Translations under genes and position numbers: made by a program | The notes under the pieces: model-generated | What the model was told of the DNA's origin: nothing | Seen by the model: the letters and a program-made list of their open reading frames with translations, nothing else | Databases searched by the model: none | DNA from: an uncultured Granulosicoccaceae bacterium | GTDB lineage: Bacteria; Pseudomonadota; Gammaproteobacteria; Granulosicoccales; Granulosicoccaceae | Length of the DNA: 36,987 bases | Direction: 5' to 3' | Assembly (NCBI GenBank): GCA_938005265.1 | Contig: CALLOA010000170.1 | Coordinates: 1 to 36,987, forward strand | Shown: one piece after another, positions 1 through 9,401 of the stretch | Layout: each line of letters begins with the position of its first letter | Numbering within the stretch: position 1 is the first letter of the stretch

Positions 1-25
1 CCCGAAATTAAACGGTAGAGGAGAA

Positions 26-244
26 ATGGCGAAAGAAGAGCCGATTGAAATGGAAGGTACAGTTGTTGATACCCTTCCAAACACAATGTTTCGGGTTGAA
101 CTCGAAAACGGGCACGTTGTAACTGCCCATATTTCTGGCAAGATGCGCAAGAACTACATTCGTATACTTACGGGTGATAAAGTAACGGTGCAGATGACAC
201 CCTATGATCTTTCCAAAGGTCGTATTACCTATCGCACGCGTTAA
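26..244 (+). CDS. infA: Translation initiation factor IF-1
   Basis: This 72-residue protein matches bacterial IF-1 over its full length. IF-1 is a single S1/OB-fold domain that binds the A site of the 30S subunit and works with IF-2 and IF-3 during initiation. The conserved core is visible ([20 protein letters not shown], then [14 protein letters not shown] and a [11 protein letters not shown] C terminus). The ATG follows a purine-rich GGTAGAGGAGAA ribosome-binding site. The gene converges with clpA, the arrangement known from many gammaproteobacteria. The TAA stop lies inside the first copy of a 20-bp direct repeat. Identification is essentially certain. Confidence 0.98.
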   Translation: MAKEEPIEMEGTVVDTLPNTMFRVELENGHVVTAHISGKMRKNYIRILTGDKVTVQMTPYDLSKGRITYRTR

Positions 245-278
245 TATCCTATCGCAGGCGTTAATATCGCAGGCGTTA
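229..278. repeat. 20-bp tandem direct repeat over the infA stop
   Basis: A 20-bp unit, CTATCGCA(C/G)GCGTTAATATC, occurs at 229-248 and 249-268. A third, partial copy, GCAGGCGTTA, follows at 269-278. The first copy includes the last infA codons and its TAA. The duplication repeats the stop and leaves the protein unchanged. Confidence 0.85.
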
Positions 279-340
279 AACCCTCACCAAGTCGCGGTAC
301 GACTCTCGAGATACAGCCCGCGACGCTATCCGACGTTATT

Positions 341-372
341 AAAACAAAGTTCGTGAGAGAGCCTCACGAACT
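341..372 (-). terminator. Rho-independent terminator of clpA
   Basis: A perfect 10-bp stem, AGTTCGTGAG (348-357) with CTCACGAACT (363-372), has a 5-nt loop. On the minus strand it is followed by TTTGTTTTAATAA, a U-rich tail. It lies 27 bp past the clpA stop. In the plus direction the stem is followed by CTGGGGG, so it is less convincing as an infA terminator. Confidence 0.8.
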
Positions 373-398
373 CTGGGGGAGATTTGCAACTTCGCAAT

Positions 399-2702
399 CT
401 AGCTGTCGGTCGCAACCGACTCTCGGTTGTCTTTGCTTTCTATATCGAAAGCAATGTTGCCATGATCATCAAGCTTGACCCTGACCCTGCCACCACGACT
501 CAATGCACCGAAGAGAATCTCATCAGCCAGGGGCTTCTTGATGTTCTCCCGAATAATTCGAGCCATTGGTCGAGCCCCCATTTTGGGATCAAAACCATGT
601 TCTGCCAACCAGGCTTTTGCCTCAGCATTGAAGTCTACTGACACATTCTTCTCCTCAAGCTGGCTTTCCAGTTCAATGATGAACTTGTCAACCACGTTGA
701 GGATAATACTGCGATCAAGCGCTGCAAATTGAATTATCGCATCCAGCCTGTTTCGGAATTCAGGGGTAAACAGTTTATTTACCGCTTCCATCGCATCACT
801 GGTGTGATCCTGCTGTGTAAATCCAATTGAAGATCTGGCGATGGATTCAGCGCCTGCATTAGTCGTCATTACAAGAATCACATTCCGGAAATCAGCTTTA
901 CGCCCATTGTTGTCTGTTAGCGTTCCGTGATCCATAACCTGCAACAGCAAATTAAAAACGTCCGGGTGAGCCTTCTCAATTTCATCCAGCAAGACAACAC
1001 AATGGGGGTTCTGAACGACAGCATCTGTTAGCAACCCGCCCTGATCAAACCCGACGTAGCCAGGAGGCGCACCTATCAACCTCGACACAGTATGCCGTTC
1101 CATGTACTCAGACATATCAAAACGAATAAGGTCTATCCCCAGTACCTGGGCCAGCTGCTTGGTCACTTCAGTCTTACCGACACCGGTGGGACCGGCAAAC
1201 AGAAAACTACCTATGGGCTTGTCGTCAGTGCCAAGGCCGGAGCGCGACATTTTTATCGCCGAAGCCAATGTTTCGATGGCCGGGTCCTGACCGAACACCA
1301 GCATTTTCAAGTCGCGAGCAAGCGTTTTCAGCTTGTCCATATCCGTTGAGGAGACACTCTTCTCGGGGATTCTGGCAATCCGGGCAACGATTGATTCAAT
1401 ATCTTTCACCGATATCGTCGAAGCTTTCTTTTTTGCATTAGCCGCATTGGTGGCTGTTTGCTTGACACGGCGACTTGCACCGGCTTCATCAATGACATCA
1501 ATGGCTTTATCCGGCAAAAATCTATCGTTGATGTATCGACCAGATAATTCGGCTGCTGTTTTCAACGCATTGTTCGAATATTTCACTTCATGGAATTCTT
1601 CATACCTTGATTTCAGGCCTTTCAGAATTTCGTATGTTTCATCAACAGTGGGTTCAACGACATCAATTTTTTGGAATCGACGCGACAGGGCACGGTCTTT
1701 TTCAAAAATACCCCTGTATTCCTGATAAGTTGTTGAACCGATACATTTCAATTCACCGGTTGCCAGCATTGGCTTGATCAGGTTGGACGCATCCATGACA
1801 CCGCCCGAGGCAGCACCAGCACCGATTATGGTGTGAATTTCATCGATAAAAAGAATCGCACCTTTCTCTTTTTTCAGTTGAGACAGGATACTCTTCAGAC
1901 GTTTTTCAAAGTCACCACGATACTTGGTACCCGCAACGAGAGCGCCCAGGTCCAACGAATAAATTATGCTGTCAGCAAGCACATGAGGAACCTCACCGTC
2001 TACGATCTTCTTGGCAAGACCTTCGGCTATGGCGGTTTTTCCGACTCCAGCTTCGCCGACCAGTAGGGGATTGTTCTTGCGTCGACGGCACAAAACCTGG
2101 CTTGCACGTTCGATTTCGAAATCTCGCCCGATTAGCGGGTCAATTTCACCAGCCTGAGCACGAACATTCAGGTTAGTGGCATATTTGTCCAGAGGTCGCG
2201 CATCATTTTCGCTTTCCTCGCCGCCAAAGTCCGCGGAGCTTTCGTCAGACTCTTCGGTCTCTTCCCCGCTACTCTTGGATATTCCGTGGGAAATGTAGTT
2301 GACTACATCCAGCCGTGTGATGTTCTGCTTGTTCAGCAAGTAGACTGTATGAGAATCCTGTTCACCAAATATTGCCACCAGTACGTTAGCACCGGTGACT
2401 TCCTTTTTGCCAGAACTCTGAACGTGAAAGACCGCTCTCTGCAATACACGCTGAAACCCCAGCGTAGGTTGCGTTTCGCGATTATCGGACTCGTCCAGCA
2501 ACGGTGTGTTTTCATCGACAAATGCGTCGAGCTCATCTCGCAGAGCATCCAGTTCTCCACCACATGCGCGCAGAACCTGAGCAGCAGTTGGATTGTCAAT
2601 CAGCGCGAGCAATAAATGCTCGACTGTCATGAATTCGAACCTCCGCGCACGCGCCTCCTTGAAGGCATTGTTCAGAGTGAATTCAAGTTCTTTACTCAGC
2701 AT
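399..2702 (-). CDS. clpA: ATP-dependent Clp protease ATP-binding subunit ClpA
   Basis: This is a 767-residue AAA+ unfoldase (E. coli ClpA has 758). It forms a hexamer that unfolds substrates and threads them into ClpP. The N-terminal Clp_N repeats occupy about residues 1-142 and bind ClpS. An acidic linker of about 25 residues, rich in Glu, Ser and Asp, follows. AAA domain 1 has Walker A GEAGVGKT (216-223) and Walker B ILFIDE (283-288). AAA domain 2 has GPTGVGKT (504-511) and VVLLDE (569-574). An IGF tripeptide at about 626-628 sits where the ClpP-docking IGL/IGF loop is expected, so ClpP partnership is likely. The ATG start aligns with the family N terminus. The gene lies 118 bp downstream of clpS in the same direction and ends at a hairpin terminator. 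Confidence 0.97.
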   Translation of the reverse strand: MLSKELEFTLNNAFKEARARRFEFMTVEHLLLALIDNPTAAQVLRACGGELDALRDELDAFVDENTPLLDESDNRETQPTLGFQRVLQRAVFHVQSSGKKEVTGANVLVAIFGEQDSHTVYLLNKQNITRLDVVNYISHGISKSSGEETEESDESSADFGGEESENDARPLDKYATNLNVRAQAGEIDPLIGRDFEIERASQVLCRRRKNNPLLVGEAGVGKTAIAEGLAKKIVDGEVPHVLADSIIYSLDLGALVAGTKYRGDFEKRLKSILSQLKKEKGAILFIDEIHTIIGAGAASGGVMDASNLIKPMLATGELKCIGSTTYQEYRGIFEKDRALSRRFQKIDVVEPTVDETYEILKGLKSRYEEFHEVKYSNNALKTAAELSGRYINDRFLPDKAIDVIDEAGASRRVKQTATNAANAKKKASTISVKDIESIVARIARIPEKSVSSTDMDKLKTLARDLKMLVFGQDPAIETLASAIKMSRSGLGTDDKPIGSFLFAGPTGVGKTEVTKQLAQVLGIDLIRFDMSEYMERHTVSRLIGAPPGYVGFDQGGLLTDAVVQNPHCVVLLDEIEKAHPDVFNLLLQVMDHGTLTDNNGRKADFRNVILVMTTNAGAESIARSSIGFTQQDHTSDAMEAVNKLFTPEFRNRLDAIIQFAALDRSIILNVVDKFIIELESQLEEKNVSVDFNAEAKAWLAEHGFDPKMGARPMARIIRENIKKPLADEILFGALSRGGRVRVKLDDHGNIAFDIESKDNRESVATDS

Positions 2703-2820
2703 GTTCCGGCTACACTTTTTATGGTTACTGACGGTAATTCTTTTTGTTTAGCTGTTCGAATTATGCAACTTCGTTTATTTCGGTCGTGAATAATCCGACG
2801 GGTCGCTCACAGCAAACAAC

Positions 2821-3138
2821 TCAGTCTTCTTCCATTTCACAGAGCAGCGGGTGTTTGTTTTCTTGCGAATACTGATTCACCTGCGCAACTTTAGTTTCGG
2901 CAATCTCGCGTGTGTATACACCACAAACGCCCTTGCCTCTGGTATGAACATGCAACATAACTCTTGTCGCCTTTTCCTGGTCCAAACCAAAAAACACACG
3001 GAGCACTTCTACAACGAACTCCATAGGAGTGTAATCGTCATTCAACAGCACCACTTTATAGAGAGGTGGCTTTTTTAGTTTCGGTTTGGCTACCTGTACA
3101 GCCAATCCACCATCTGATATCTGCTCGTCGCTACTCAT
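2821..3138 (-). CDS. clpS: ATP-dependent Clp protease adaptor protein ClpS
   Basis: This 105-residue protein aligns throughout with ClpS, the N-recognin that delivers N-end-rule substrates to ClpA. After a flexible N-terminal extension of about 20 residues, the core begins [20 protein letters not shown]. That segment includes the Asn-Asp-Asp pair which, in known ClpS structures, contacts the alpha-amino group of the substrate. The [20 protein letters not shown] segment and the closing HPLLC are also typical. clpS precedes clpA with a 118-bp gap and probably shares its transcript. No cspD-like gene is next to it, unlike E. coli. Confidence 0.96.
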   Translation of the reverse strand: MSSDEQISDGGLAVQVAKPKLKKPPLYKVVLLNDDYTPMEFVVEVLRVFFGLDQEKATRVMLHVHTRGKGVCGVYTREIAETKVAQVNQYSQENKHPLLCEMEED

Positions 3139-3864
3139 AGATCATTTCTGTTCATGTTCTTGATCGACCAAGGCTATTGAATGCCGGTTGTAAACAGCAT
3201 CCAACTAACGGCAATCAACTGCCTGTTACTCCATCCTGGACAGCACCTTCGGGTCCTCTGCCCGTATCAACCGAAAAAGCCGGTAGACACCTGACACTCA
3301 CAATCTATTGTACGCCGCCACTCGGGACTTGTAATCCCGCCATTGAGTGAACTGCCAAGCTGTGGAGGTATCTGGACGCCCTGTGACTGGTAGTACAGCA
3401 CAAACGCGACGAGACTTGCCTCTCAAACCCTGCCAATCAGCTCAATAGCACCACCACCTGGAGATAGCCCTGCAGTAGTTGGCATCTGCGGAGACTATTG
3501 GGATATTTCGCAATTTTCATACCCTTTACAGGTAAAACGTGGGGTTGAATCAATAGAAATTCCAGAGCTCCAAATCTCGTTACGAAAGCGGCTTGTATGC
3601 GGATTCAAGGACCAAGGGGTTTATCCCTGTACAAGCAGCTCAATCTGCTGGACCCAGTAATGTTTTGGTAATGTTATTGCGGTTTTGCTACCAGGGATCG
3701 ACAAGAACACACTGTGTCATACATTTTTGTGACCAATCCGAAAACCTATGGTTCCGGCAAATGCAGGCATGCGGTGCAGAACAGTGCCGTAAAGTTGGCG
3801 CTATTGAGGCAAAGTCGCTTGGCGATTGCTATTGGCTGCCGGGAAGCAGCACAAAGAAAAGCGC
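3139..3864. other. Non-coding spacer upstream of clpS
   Basis: These 726 bp lie between the clpS start and the end of the polysaccharide locus. I see no convincing coding sequence. Open frames here have no family resemblance and no good ribosome-binding sites. The region should hold the clpS-clpA promoter near its left end, but I cannot assign it with confidence. No riboswitch or RNA gene is recognisable. Confidence 0.5.
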
Positions 3865-3888
3865 CTATCCAGGGCTTTGAAAGGCGCT
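3849..3888 (-). terminator. Terminator of the polysaccharide locus, overlapping the last stop codon
   Basis: On the minus strand, AGCGCC (3888-3883) pairs with GGCGCT (3865-3860) around a 17-nt loop. TTTTCTTTGTG follows. The TAG stop of the last gene (3867-3865) lies at the loop/stem boundary, so translation would reach into the hairpin. The six-pair stem is modest. It is plausible as the end of the exopolysaccharide transcript. Confidence 0.55.
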
Positions 3889-5859
3889 GGTTCTTCTTCT
3901 ACCCGGCTGCGTAACATTTGATTGACGTGAAGGCCTGCTTTTACCTGAATGGCCGGTCTTTTTGCCGGCCGCTGCCGCTTGATTACCCTTACGAGCACCA
4001 CTACGCCCGGGAATGAGCGAACGCCGAGCCTCAAGCTTTCCACGCTTTCTTGCAAATTCATGGCTGGAGTCCGGTGAGCTCAAAACCTGAAGGCAGGCAA
4101 CCATTATCCAGAAATAGCAAGTAAATTCAGGGCTCACCGCTCGCGAACCAAACATACAGACAGCGGCATAAGCGGTTACGGCCCCGGCCCCCGCCATCCC
4201 CATACCGCGCAAATAAACATCATTTTTGTTCTTACTGAGCATGCAACCGTTAAAAAACGCCTGCGCCATGATAATTAGAAATATTAGCACTGCCGGCACA
4301 CCCATCTGCGATGCTACGTACAGGTAATAATTATGTGGATCTTTCTCCTTCACATCATGCTCTGTATACAGATGCTTGTAGCGCGCAAAGCCTTTGAAAC
4401 CTGTTCCGGTTACGGGGTGCTCCTTGGTCATTTCAATGGCAGCATCCCATAACACGAGTCGATGCTCTGAACTCTTGTCCAGTTTGGTTTCGGCAGCAGT
4501 GGCATCAGTTTGTTGAACACTGTGTGAAAGGCGAGCGACTATGGATTGCGGAAGAAACTGAGGAAACAAGACGAAGAACGAGATACCAAGCACAGCCCAT
4601 CCGGCAATAAATCGCTTGCCTCTAAGATAACCGGCAATCAACCCGCCTACAGCCAAGGCCAGATAAGCACCACGTGAAAAGGTACTTATAAGGACTTTTA
4701 ACGCAATGATGAAGTACGGCGCCATTACCCAGGCCTTGATACGAGTAAAATAGGCGAGGAACATGCTCCCTGTAAACAACAGCGTATAGGCAACAAAACC
4801 ACCGAATTCATTGGATTGCAGCAAGGGACCGGCAATTCGCGATTTTTCAATCGACGACAAACCTTGTTTATCTAACATTTCCGGAACGGTGTAGATAACG
4901 ATCAGCACAGAGCCAATACACATGTAGAAAAAAACCCGTCGAGCCATGCCATGTGTGCGTATTGCACTCAGCGCAATAAAATAAACGATAAATTGTTCTA
5001 TCCAGCCTTTGTAGGTGTGAATCTCACTACCCAGCAAATAATCCTTGCCGCCATTCTGTACCAACATGGTCAAGCCGGACGCAATCGTAATTGCTGCATA
5101 GACAAACACCAGCGGTGAACCACGCTTAAGGTTAAACAGGGATACATTCTTCTCACGCGCCTGCATGATGGTCGCCAATATACCGAGACCGATCAGTGCG
5201 TTGGTCCCGTTGACACCGGGCCCAAGCGGAATCACATAAACCGGGGAGAATGGCAAGTAAAGCAGCATAACCGCCAAAGCCAGCTCCGCCCCCCTGAATA
5301 TACTGGCAAACACATAGCAACCCATGATCAGGGCTAGCAGGTAAAGAATACCTTTTGGCCAATGCCCGCCGGTCAGCGTGATACCAATGACAATCAATGC
5401 GGGTAGCGCCAGGAAACCCAGCACTGGCAGCATGCTTTGGAAAGTTGGAAACCCGGTGATGGTCACATCACCATCTTGCTGGCCCGGCAGGTTTTCTTCC
5501 TGTTGCGGTTTTTGAGCAGGGCGTTTGTTCCGACGTTGCCAGGCAGTTTGAATTCCAAGATTATTGGCTGCGGCGGCACGTGTACGCAGGTACAAATGCA
5601 TCGCAGTTTCGCGTTTACCTAACGACCTACCATGTTGACTTTCGTTAGCTGCCCGCCCTGTATCAATCTGGTCATGTTGTCCGGCACAGTCCGGTATGCC
5701 TTCAATCGAATGTTCGGCACTGTCGGGTTGGGTTTTCTCAATCAGATCTTTCGCAAAAACCCGCTGACGAGGGCGTGCTGACTGATGAGCACGCCTCGGT
5801 CTTTGTGCCACTGACTGGCCAGCGTTAGTGCGTCTGGGCTGCGAATTTGTAGAGCGCAT
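3865..5859 (-). CDS. O-antigen ligase / Wzy-type polysaccharide polymerase with long basic tails
   Basis: The central part, about residues 140-590, is a polytopic membrane protein of the O-antigen ligase/Wzy_C family. It carries the periplasmic signature GTGFKGFARYKHLY followed by DPHNYYLYVASQMGVPA. Such proteins polymerise or transfer lipid-linked polysaccharide repeats at the outer face of the inner membrane. Here it is probably the Wzy polymerase of the locus. Its 664 residues exceed the usual 400-480. There is an N-terminal hydrophilic extension of about 135 residues rich in Arg, Gln and Ala, and a C-terminal tail of about 70 residues rich in Arg, Lys, Gly and Ser. The ATG at 5859 overlaps the end of the deacetylase gene by 35 bp, which suggests coupling. 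A later ATG (residue 87) would shorten the extension. Polymerase versus ligase cannot be settled from sequence. Confidence 0.85.
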   Translation of the reverse strand: MRSTNSQPRRTNAGQSVAQRPRRAHQSARPRQRVFAKDLIEKTQPDSAEHSIEGIPDCAGQHDQIDTGRAANESQHGRSLGKRETAMHLYLRTRAAAANNLGIQTAWQRRNKRPAQKPQQEENLPGQQDGDVTITGFPTFQSMLPVLGFLALPALIVIGITLTGGHWPKGILYLLALIMGCYVFASIFRGAELALAVMLLYLPFSPVYVIPLGPGVNGTNALIGLGILATIMQAREKNVSLFNLKRGSPLVFVYAAITIASGLTMLVQNGGKDYLLGSEIHTYKGWIEQFIVYFIALSAIRTHGMARRVFFYMCIGSVLIVIYTVPEMLDKQGLSSIEKSRIAGPLLQSNEFGGFVAYTLLFTGSMFLAYFTRIKAWVMAPYFIIALKVLISTFSRGAYLALAVGGLIAGYLRGKRFIAGWAVLGISFFVLFPQFLPQSIVARLSHSVQQTDATAAETKLDKSSEHRLVLWDAAIEMTKEHPVTGTGFKGFARYKHLYTEHDVKEKDPHNYYLYVASQMGVPAVLIFLIIMAQAFFNGCMLSKNKNDVYLRGMGMAGAGAVTAYAAVCMFGSRAVSPEFTCYFWIMVACLQVLSSPDSSHEFARKRGKLEARRSLIPGRSGARKGNQAAAAGKKTGHSGKSRPSRQSNVTQPGRRRTSAFQSPG

Positions 5860-6598
5860 GATATCGGTGGTTTCCCAGCACCCGCTTCAGCGCGGTTTTG
5901 CAAGAGGATTTAACAGTTTCTCGAAAGTAATACTGGCGGTCTTTGCCTACAACCTGTTTAAACGAATCAATGCTGGTTGAATCTCTCAGCGCGATTCGGT
6001 TAATGGGTGAAATACAGCTCCCGCTACGCAGTGCAACAGCACCGAATCCTGAACCGTAAATCTCACGATATCCACATTTTTCAGCCTGATCAATATTCTC
6101 CAGATTGAAACGACCACCCGGAAAAGACATCGTGTCAACGCAACGCCCGGTTGCATCTTCCAGAATTTTTTTTGACGAGATGAATTCTTCGACAGCCTCG
6201 TCAACTCCCATGTCAGAAAAGAATCTATGTGTTTTGCCGTGCCCACCGATTACCATTCCTGCATCAGCCATCTCCCGCAACTGCCTGGAGTTGCAAAAGT
6301 ACTGGCGTTCATCAATAAAATTACTGGTGACAAAAAAGCTGGCAGCAATTCCATGTTCCAAGAGCAGAGGAAGTGCAAGGTCATAGTTACTGATATGACC
6401 ATCATCAAACGTCAGGATTACTTGCGGATTGTTGCACGCCTCTGGCTGCAGCAATCCCGTGCTGTACTGGTTCAATACTGAAAGCTGCTTGCTGAACTCC
6501 TCAATACTGACTGCATAAGGGCGATCTTCAGGTGCGATGCGCTGCCGCAGATCAACATCATCACGGTAGAGTCCGTGGTACATCAACACGACACTCAT
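5825..6598 (-). CDS. Polysaccharide deacetylase (NodB-homology domain)
   Basis: This 257-residue protein has the carbohydrate esterase 4 motifs in order: TFDDG (63-67, catalytic and metal Asp), HGKTH (120-124, the two metal-binding His) and SFPGGRFN (158-165). Enzymes of this family remove N- or O-acetyl groups from GlcNAc-type polymers or intermediates. No signal peptide is visible, since the protein begins directly with MSVVLMYHGLY, a typical start of the domain. A cytoplasmic lipid-linked intermediate is therefore as likely a substrate as the finished polymer. The ATG overlaps the stop of the preceding glycosyltransferase in ATGA, a translational-coupling arrangement. The sugar it acts on cannot be read from sequence. 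Confidence 0.9.
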   Translation of the reverse strand: MSVVLMYHGLYRDDVDLRQRIAPEDRPYAVSIEEFSKQLSVLNQYSTGLLQPEACNNPQVILTFDDGHISNYDLALPLLLEHGIAASFFVTSNFIDERQYFCNSRQLREMADAGMVIGGHGKTHRFFSDMGVDEAVEEFISSKKILEDATGRCVDTMSFPGGRFNLENIDQAEKCGYREIYGSGFGAVALRSGSCISPINRIALRDSTSIDSFKQVVGKDRQYYFRETVKSSCKTALKRVLGNHRYHALYKFAAQTH

Positions 6599-7743
6599 GA
6601 GCCTGCTTTCCAGCGAACCGATGTTCTGCCCGAAAGGTAATTGAAGCCTGCAACGACAGCCGCTGCATTGAGCTGCAGAAACACTTTTATGATGTTGACA
6701 ACTTTAGCGGTTGAAAGAGTGGGTAGTAACAGGCCCAGCAGTCCCAAAATATAAAATACTGCCTGTAACCAGGCCATCGTCATAAGAACCGGAGATGAAC
6801 TGGAAATGGATGCCAGAAACGCAATTAACATGGCGTATGGGACCAGCAATCGTGCGACCTTATGCGAAAGAAATTGCCACCAGACCTTATTTTTCAAGGG
6901 CGAAAACAACCATTTATGGCGGCTGAATACCTGGTAGTTCCCAGCTAGTGTACGAACCTTTCTGACAAATTCCTGAGAGGCATCCTCCTCTGCAATATCG
7001 TAGGCGATGGCGCGCGGCTCGAATACGGTTCGCCTGCCGTTTTTCAGGAGCACAATTGGTATGACGAAGTCATCCAGCAAAGTGTCGGCAGGCAAGCTAA
7101 CGGCGTCAGATTTGCGTACAGCATAGAGTGCACCGGTGGCACCGGTAGTTGAAAAAAGCTGACTCTCGTTGTTACGTATCCACTTTTCGTACTTCCAGTA
7201 CAAACTGACGTTAGCGGCATCAGCAGTTCCGCTACTACCCAGAACCAACTCCCCACTGACTGCACCAATACCCGGCTGCGCAAGTCTTTCAACAAGTACT
7301 CTCGCGGCGTTGTTGGAAAGTTTTTGACGGGCGTCAGTAAAAATAACCACTTCACCAGTCGCCATCTCAACGCCCCGGTTCAGAGCAGTCGGCTTACCGG
7401 CAGCAGGTTCGTAGTGCATCCAGGTAACATCACTACGACCTTCAAGAAATTCAAACGTACCGTCATCAGACCCGTCTGAAACGATAACGATTTGCACCTT
7501 TTCGGGCGGATAACTCTGCGCTTTGATAGTTTCAATTTTACCCGGCAGGTTATCAAGCTCGTTGTGAGCAGCAATTACAAAACTGATTACAGGAAGTTCA
7601 AACGATTCCTCAGCAGACGTATCTCTGCCGCCTTCAGAAGTCGAGCGCGCGAAGTTTCTACGTGCTGCCAGATGCAACAGCACCGGGAAGATCACATAGG
7701 TGTAGACACAAAAAACAACCGCCAAACAAAAAACCAATAACAC
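6595..7743 (-). CDS. Membrane glycosyltransferase, GT2 family
   Basis: This inner-membrane protein (about 380 residues) has one N-terminal membrane segment, a cytoplasmic GT-A domain and two or three C-terminal segments. From the upstream GTG at 7749, visible motifs are SFVIAAHNE (56-64), VSDGSDDG (90-97), TDAR (138-141, the metal-binding position), LLDDFVIP (224-231) and RKVRTLAGNYQ (263-273, the place of Q/RxxRW). This layout is typical of processive or lipid-linked GT2 enzymes that extend exopolysaccharides. I prefer the GTG at 7743, because AGGAAGG ends six bases before it. The GTG at 7749 lies too close to that site. It is the only ordinary glycosyltransferase in the locus. The end overlaps the deacetylase start by 4 bp. 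Confidence 0.9.
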   Translation of the reverse strand: MLLVFCLAVVFCVYTYVIFPVLLHLAARRNFARSTSEGGRDTSAEESFELPVISFVIAAHNELDNLPGKIETIKAQSYPPEKVQIVIVSDGSDDGTFEFLEGRSDVTWMHYEPAAGKPTALNRGVEMATGEVVIFTDARQKLSNNAARVLVERLAQPGIGAVSGELVLGSSGTADAANVSLYWKYEKWIRNNESQLFSTTGATGALYAVRKSDAVSLPADTLLDDFVIPIVLLKNGRRTVFEPRAIAYDIAEEDASQEFVRKVRTLAGNYQVFSRHKWLFSPLKNKVWWQFLSHKVARLLVPYAMLIAFLASISSSSPVLMTMAWLQAVFYILGLLGLLLPTLSTAKVVNIIKVFLQLNAAAVVAGFNYLSGRTSVRWKAGS

Positions 7744-7777
7744 TGGCACCCTTCCTGTCTACTATGAATGTTATCCA

Positions 7778-9295
7778 TCAGTAGACCTCGTCACTATCGA
7801 GCTTCCTTTGCTCGCCACCCGACTTATCAAACACTGCCGGCATAAATTTGCTTGCTCTACGATGAACAAATTCTCGAGCCGATGCGTCGAGCGAAAGCAC
7901 GACAATGCCAAGAATGAGTAGACCGATGGTTCCTTTAGCAGCAATAGCCGTAATATCGGAAGAAACAGGAATTTTATTTAGTGTCAGCCACACAATAATG
8001 CTGGCCAGTGCCATAAAGAATGGTTTTTTAATGCGTATTTCAAACCTCAGCAGTGACTGCGAACTGCTCGCTATTCCCAGTGAGTAAACCATAAATGTGA
8101 TCAATGTCACGACAGATGCACCGAGAATACCGAAACGCGGAATTACCAGGAAATTAAGAACAATATTGGTTAGCAGTGCGGCGGCACCCCAGATCAGCAA
8201 TTTGCGGGTTTTACGGTGTATATACAAACCGGCGGCCAGAAATACAATCGCACCGTCGAACAGTATGGCTGCCGTTACCCAGGGTACAATGACTGTTCCA
8301 GCTTCATACTTGGTGCTGGCCAGGATATTAATCACATGGGGTGCAGTGAGAGAAAAAAGTGCTACAAAGGGAATACCGAGCAATAGATATAAATTTAGCC
8401 CCTTAGCCAAAAATTCCCCTGTGTAAACTTCGCCCTTTGATTCCCAGATTTCGGTGTACATAGGCCTGATCGCTGTAACCAGGGCACTGGTTATAATCAC
8501 TTCTATGTACAGTGAGAAGTTATAGGAAGCGGCATACTGCCCTAAGGCATTGTCATCCATCAGATACTGAATAATATAGCGATCGCTAAGTCGCATTAAC
8601 AGCCCATTTGACTCAAGCAGCATCAGAGGCACGCCAAATACAAATAAGGTTTTAGACAGTGATGTGCTGAAATCTGAAAGTGAAAAGCTTGTTTGCGGTC
8701 TATAGAAGCGCGCAACGTAAATCACACTGATCAGTTCTGACAGCACAAATGAAGCAATCACAGCCTCCGCACTGACCAGATCAGTAACCAGAAACAAAAG
8801 TATCAATACAATGTGCACGCTGCGGCGCACAATCGTCGACATCATAACCGGCTGACTTTGTTGTTTTGCACTTAGCACATTGCACATGGAACTACCTAGC
8901 ATGCGCAACAGAATGTACAGCGTACCTATCAGAAATAGTGTTGGCAGCTTGTCAGAAGGTATGAAGGAAGGGACAATTTTAACGCCGGTGAGCAACCAGA
9001 CTGCCATGGTCAGGACCCCGAAACAGGCCGCCAAAGTCAAACTGGTAGTGTAAAACTGGCTTTCGCTATATTCGCTGTTGCCGTTCTTTACCTGGGCATA
9101 AAAGCGCACAATGGAATGCTGAACACCAAATTTTCCAATCGCCACAAATAGCGTCAGACTGGAAACTATCAAACCCAACAGACCGTAGTCTTCAACACTT
9201 AAACTACGCGTCAGAATGGGAAAGGATGCAAGCCCGATCAGAGCTGAAAACAACCCTCCGGTTGCATAGTTTCTAATATGGGTGAAAAGCGGCAC
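7778..9295 (-). CDS. Wzx-type polysaccharide flippase
   Basis: This is a polytopic membrane protein of about 505 residues with roughly 12-14 hydrophobic segments. The N terminus, HIRNYATGGLFSALIGLASF then PILTRSLSVEDYGLLGL, is typical of the polysaccharide biosynthesis/MATE-like flippase superfamily. Such proteins move undecaprenyl-diphosphate-linked repeat units across the inner membrane. The start is uncertain. The frame is open to 9334, where a TTG lies within a 13-bp tandem repeat. I chose the GTG at 9295 because family similarity begins just after it. Neither start has a good ribosome-binding site. The gene follows the beta-barrel gene and precedes the GT2 gene by 34 bp on the same strand. 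Confidence 0.88.
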   Translation of the reverse strand: MPLFTHIRNYATGGLFSALIGLASFPILTRSLSVEDYGLLGLIVSSLTLFVAIGKFGVQHSIVRFYAQVKNGNSEYSESQFYTTSLTLAACFGVLTMAVWLLTGVKIVPSFIPSDKLPTLFLIGTLYILLRMLGSSMCNVLSAKQQSQPVMMSTIVRRSVHIVLILLFLVTDLVSAEAVIASFVLSELISVIYVARFYRPQTSFSLSDFSTSLSKTLFVFGVPLMLLESNGLLMRLSDRYIIQYLMDDNALGQYAASYNFSLYIEVIITSALVTAIRPMYTEIWESKGEVYTGEFLAKGLNLYLLLGIPFVALFSLTAPHVINILASTKYEAGTVIVPWVTAAILFDGAIVFLAAGLYIHRKTRKLLIWGAAALLTNIVLNFLVIPRFGILGASVVTLITFMVYSLGIASSSQSLLRFEIRIKKPFFMALASIIVWLTLNKIPVSSDITAIAAKGTIGLLILGIVVLSLDASAREFVHRRASKFMPAVFDKSGGEQRKLDSDEVY

Positions 9296-9310
9296 TCGGG
9301 CATCCGTGTA

Positions 9311-9362
9311 GTTTCGAGCAAATGTTTCGAGCAAATGTTTCGAGCAAACGGTTCAAGCAAAC
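9311..9362. repeat. 13-bp tandem repeat at the flippase 5' end
   Basis: Four adjacent copies of a 13-bp unit are present: GTTTCGAGCAAAT (9311-9323 and 9324-9336), GTTTCGAGCAAAC (9337-9349) and GGTTCAAGCAAAC (9350-9362). The array covers the start region of the flippase gene on the minus strand. Because 13 is not a multiple of 3, each gain or loss of a unit changes the frame between any upstream start codon and the gene. Confidence 0.9.
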
Positions 9363-9401
9363 ATTGCGAAAAGCACAACACCCGAAATTAGCCAGACCGA
9401 T

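Noticed and set aside
3740..3850. Possible c-di-GMP (GEMM) riboswitch, from GGCAAA and GCCGGG-like segments
   Set aside because: The order and spacing of the conserved GEMM segments are not matched and the terminal stem does not form.
3593..3914. Overlapping plus-strand open frames in the clpS upstream spacer
   Set aside because: Neither frame resembles a known family, ribosome-binding sites are poor and composition looks random. The 3' part is antisense to the end of the polymerase gene.
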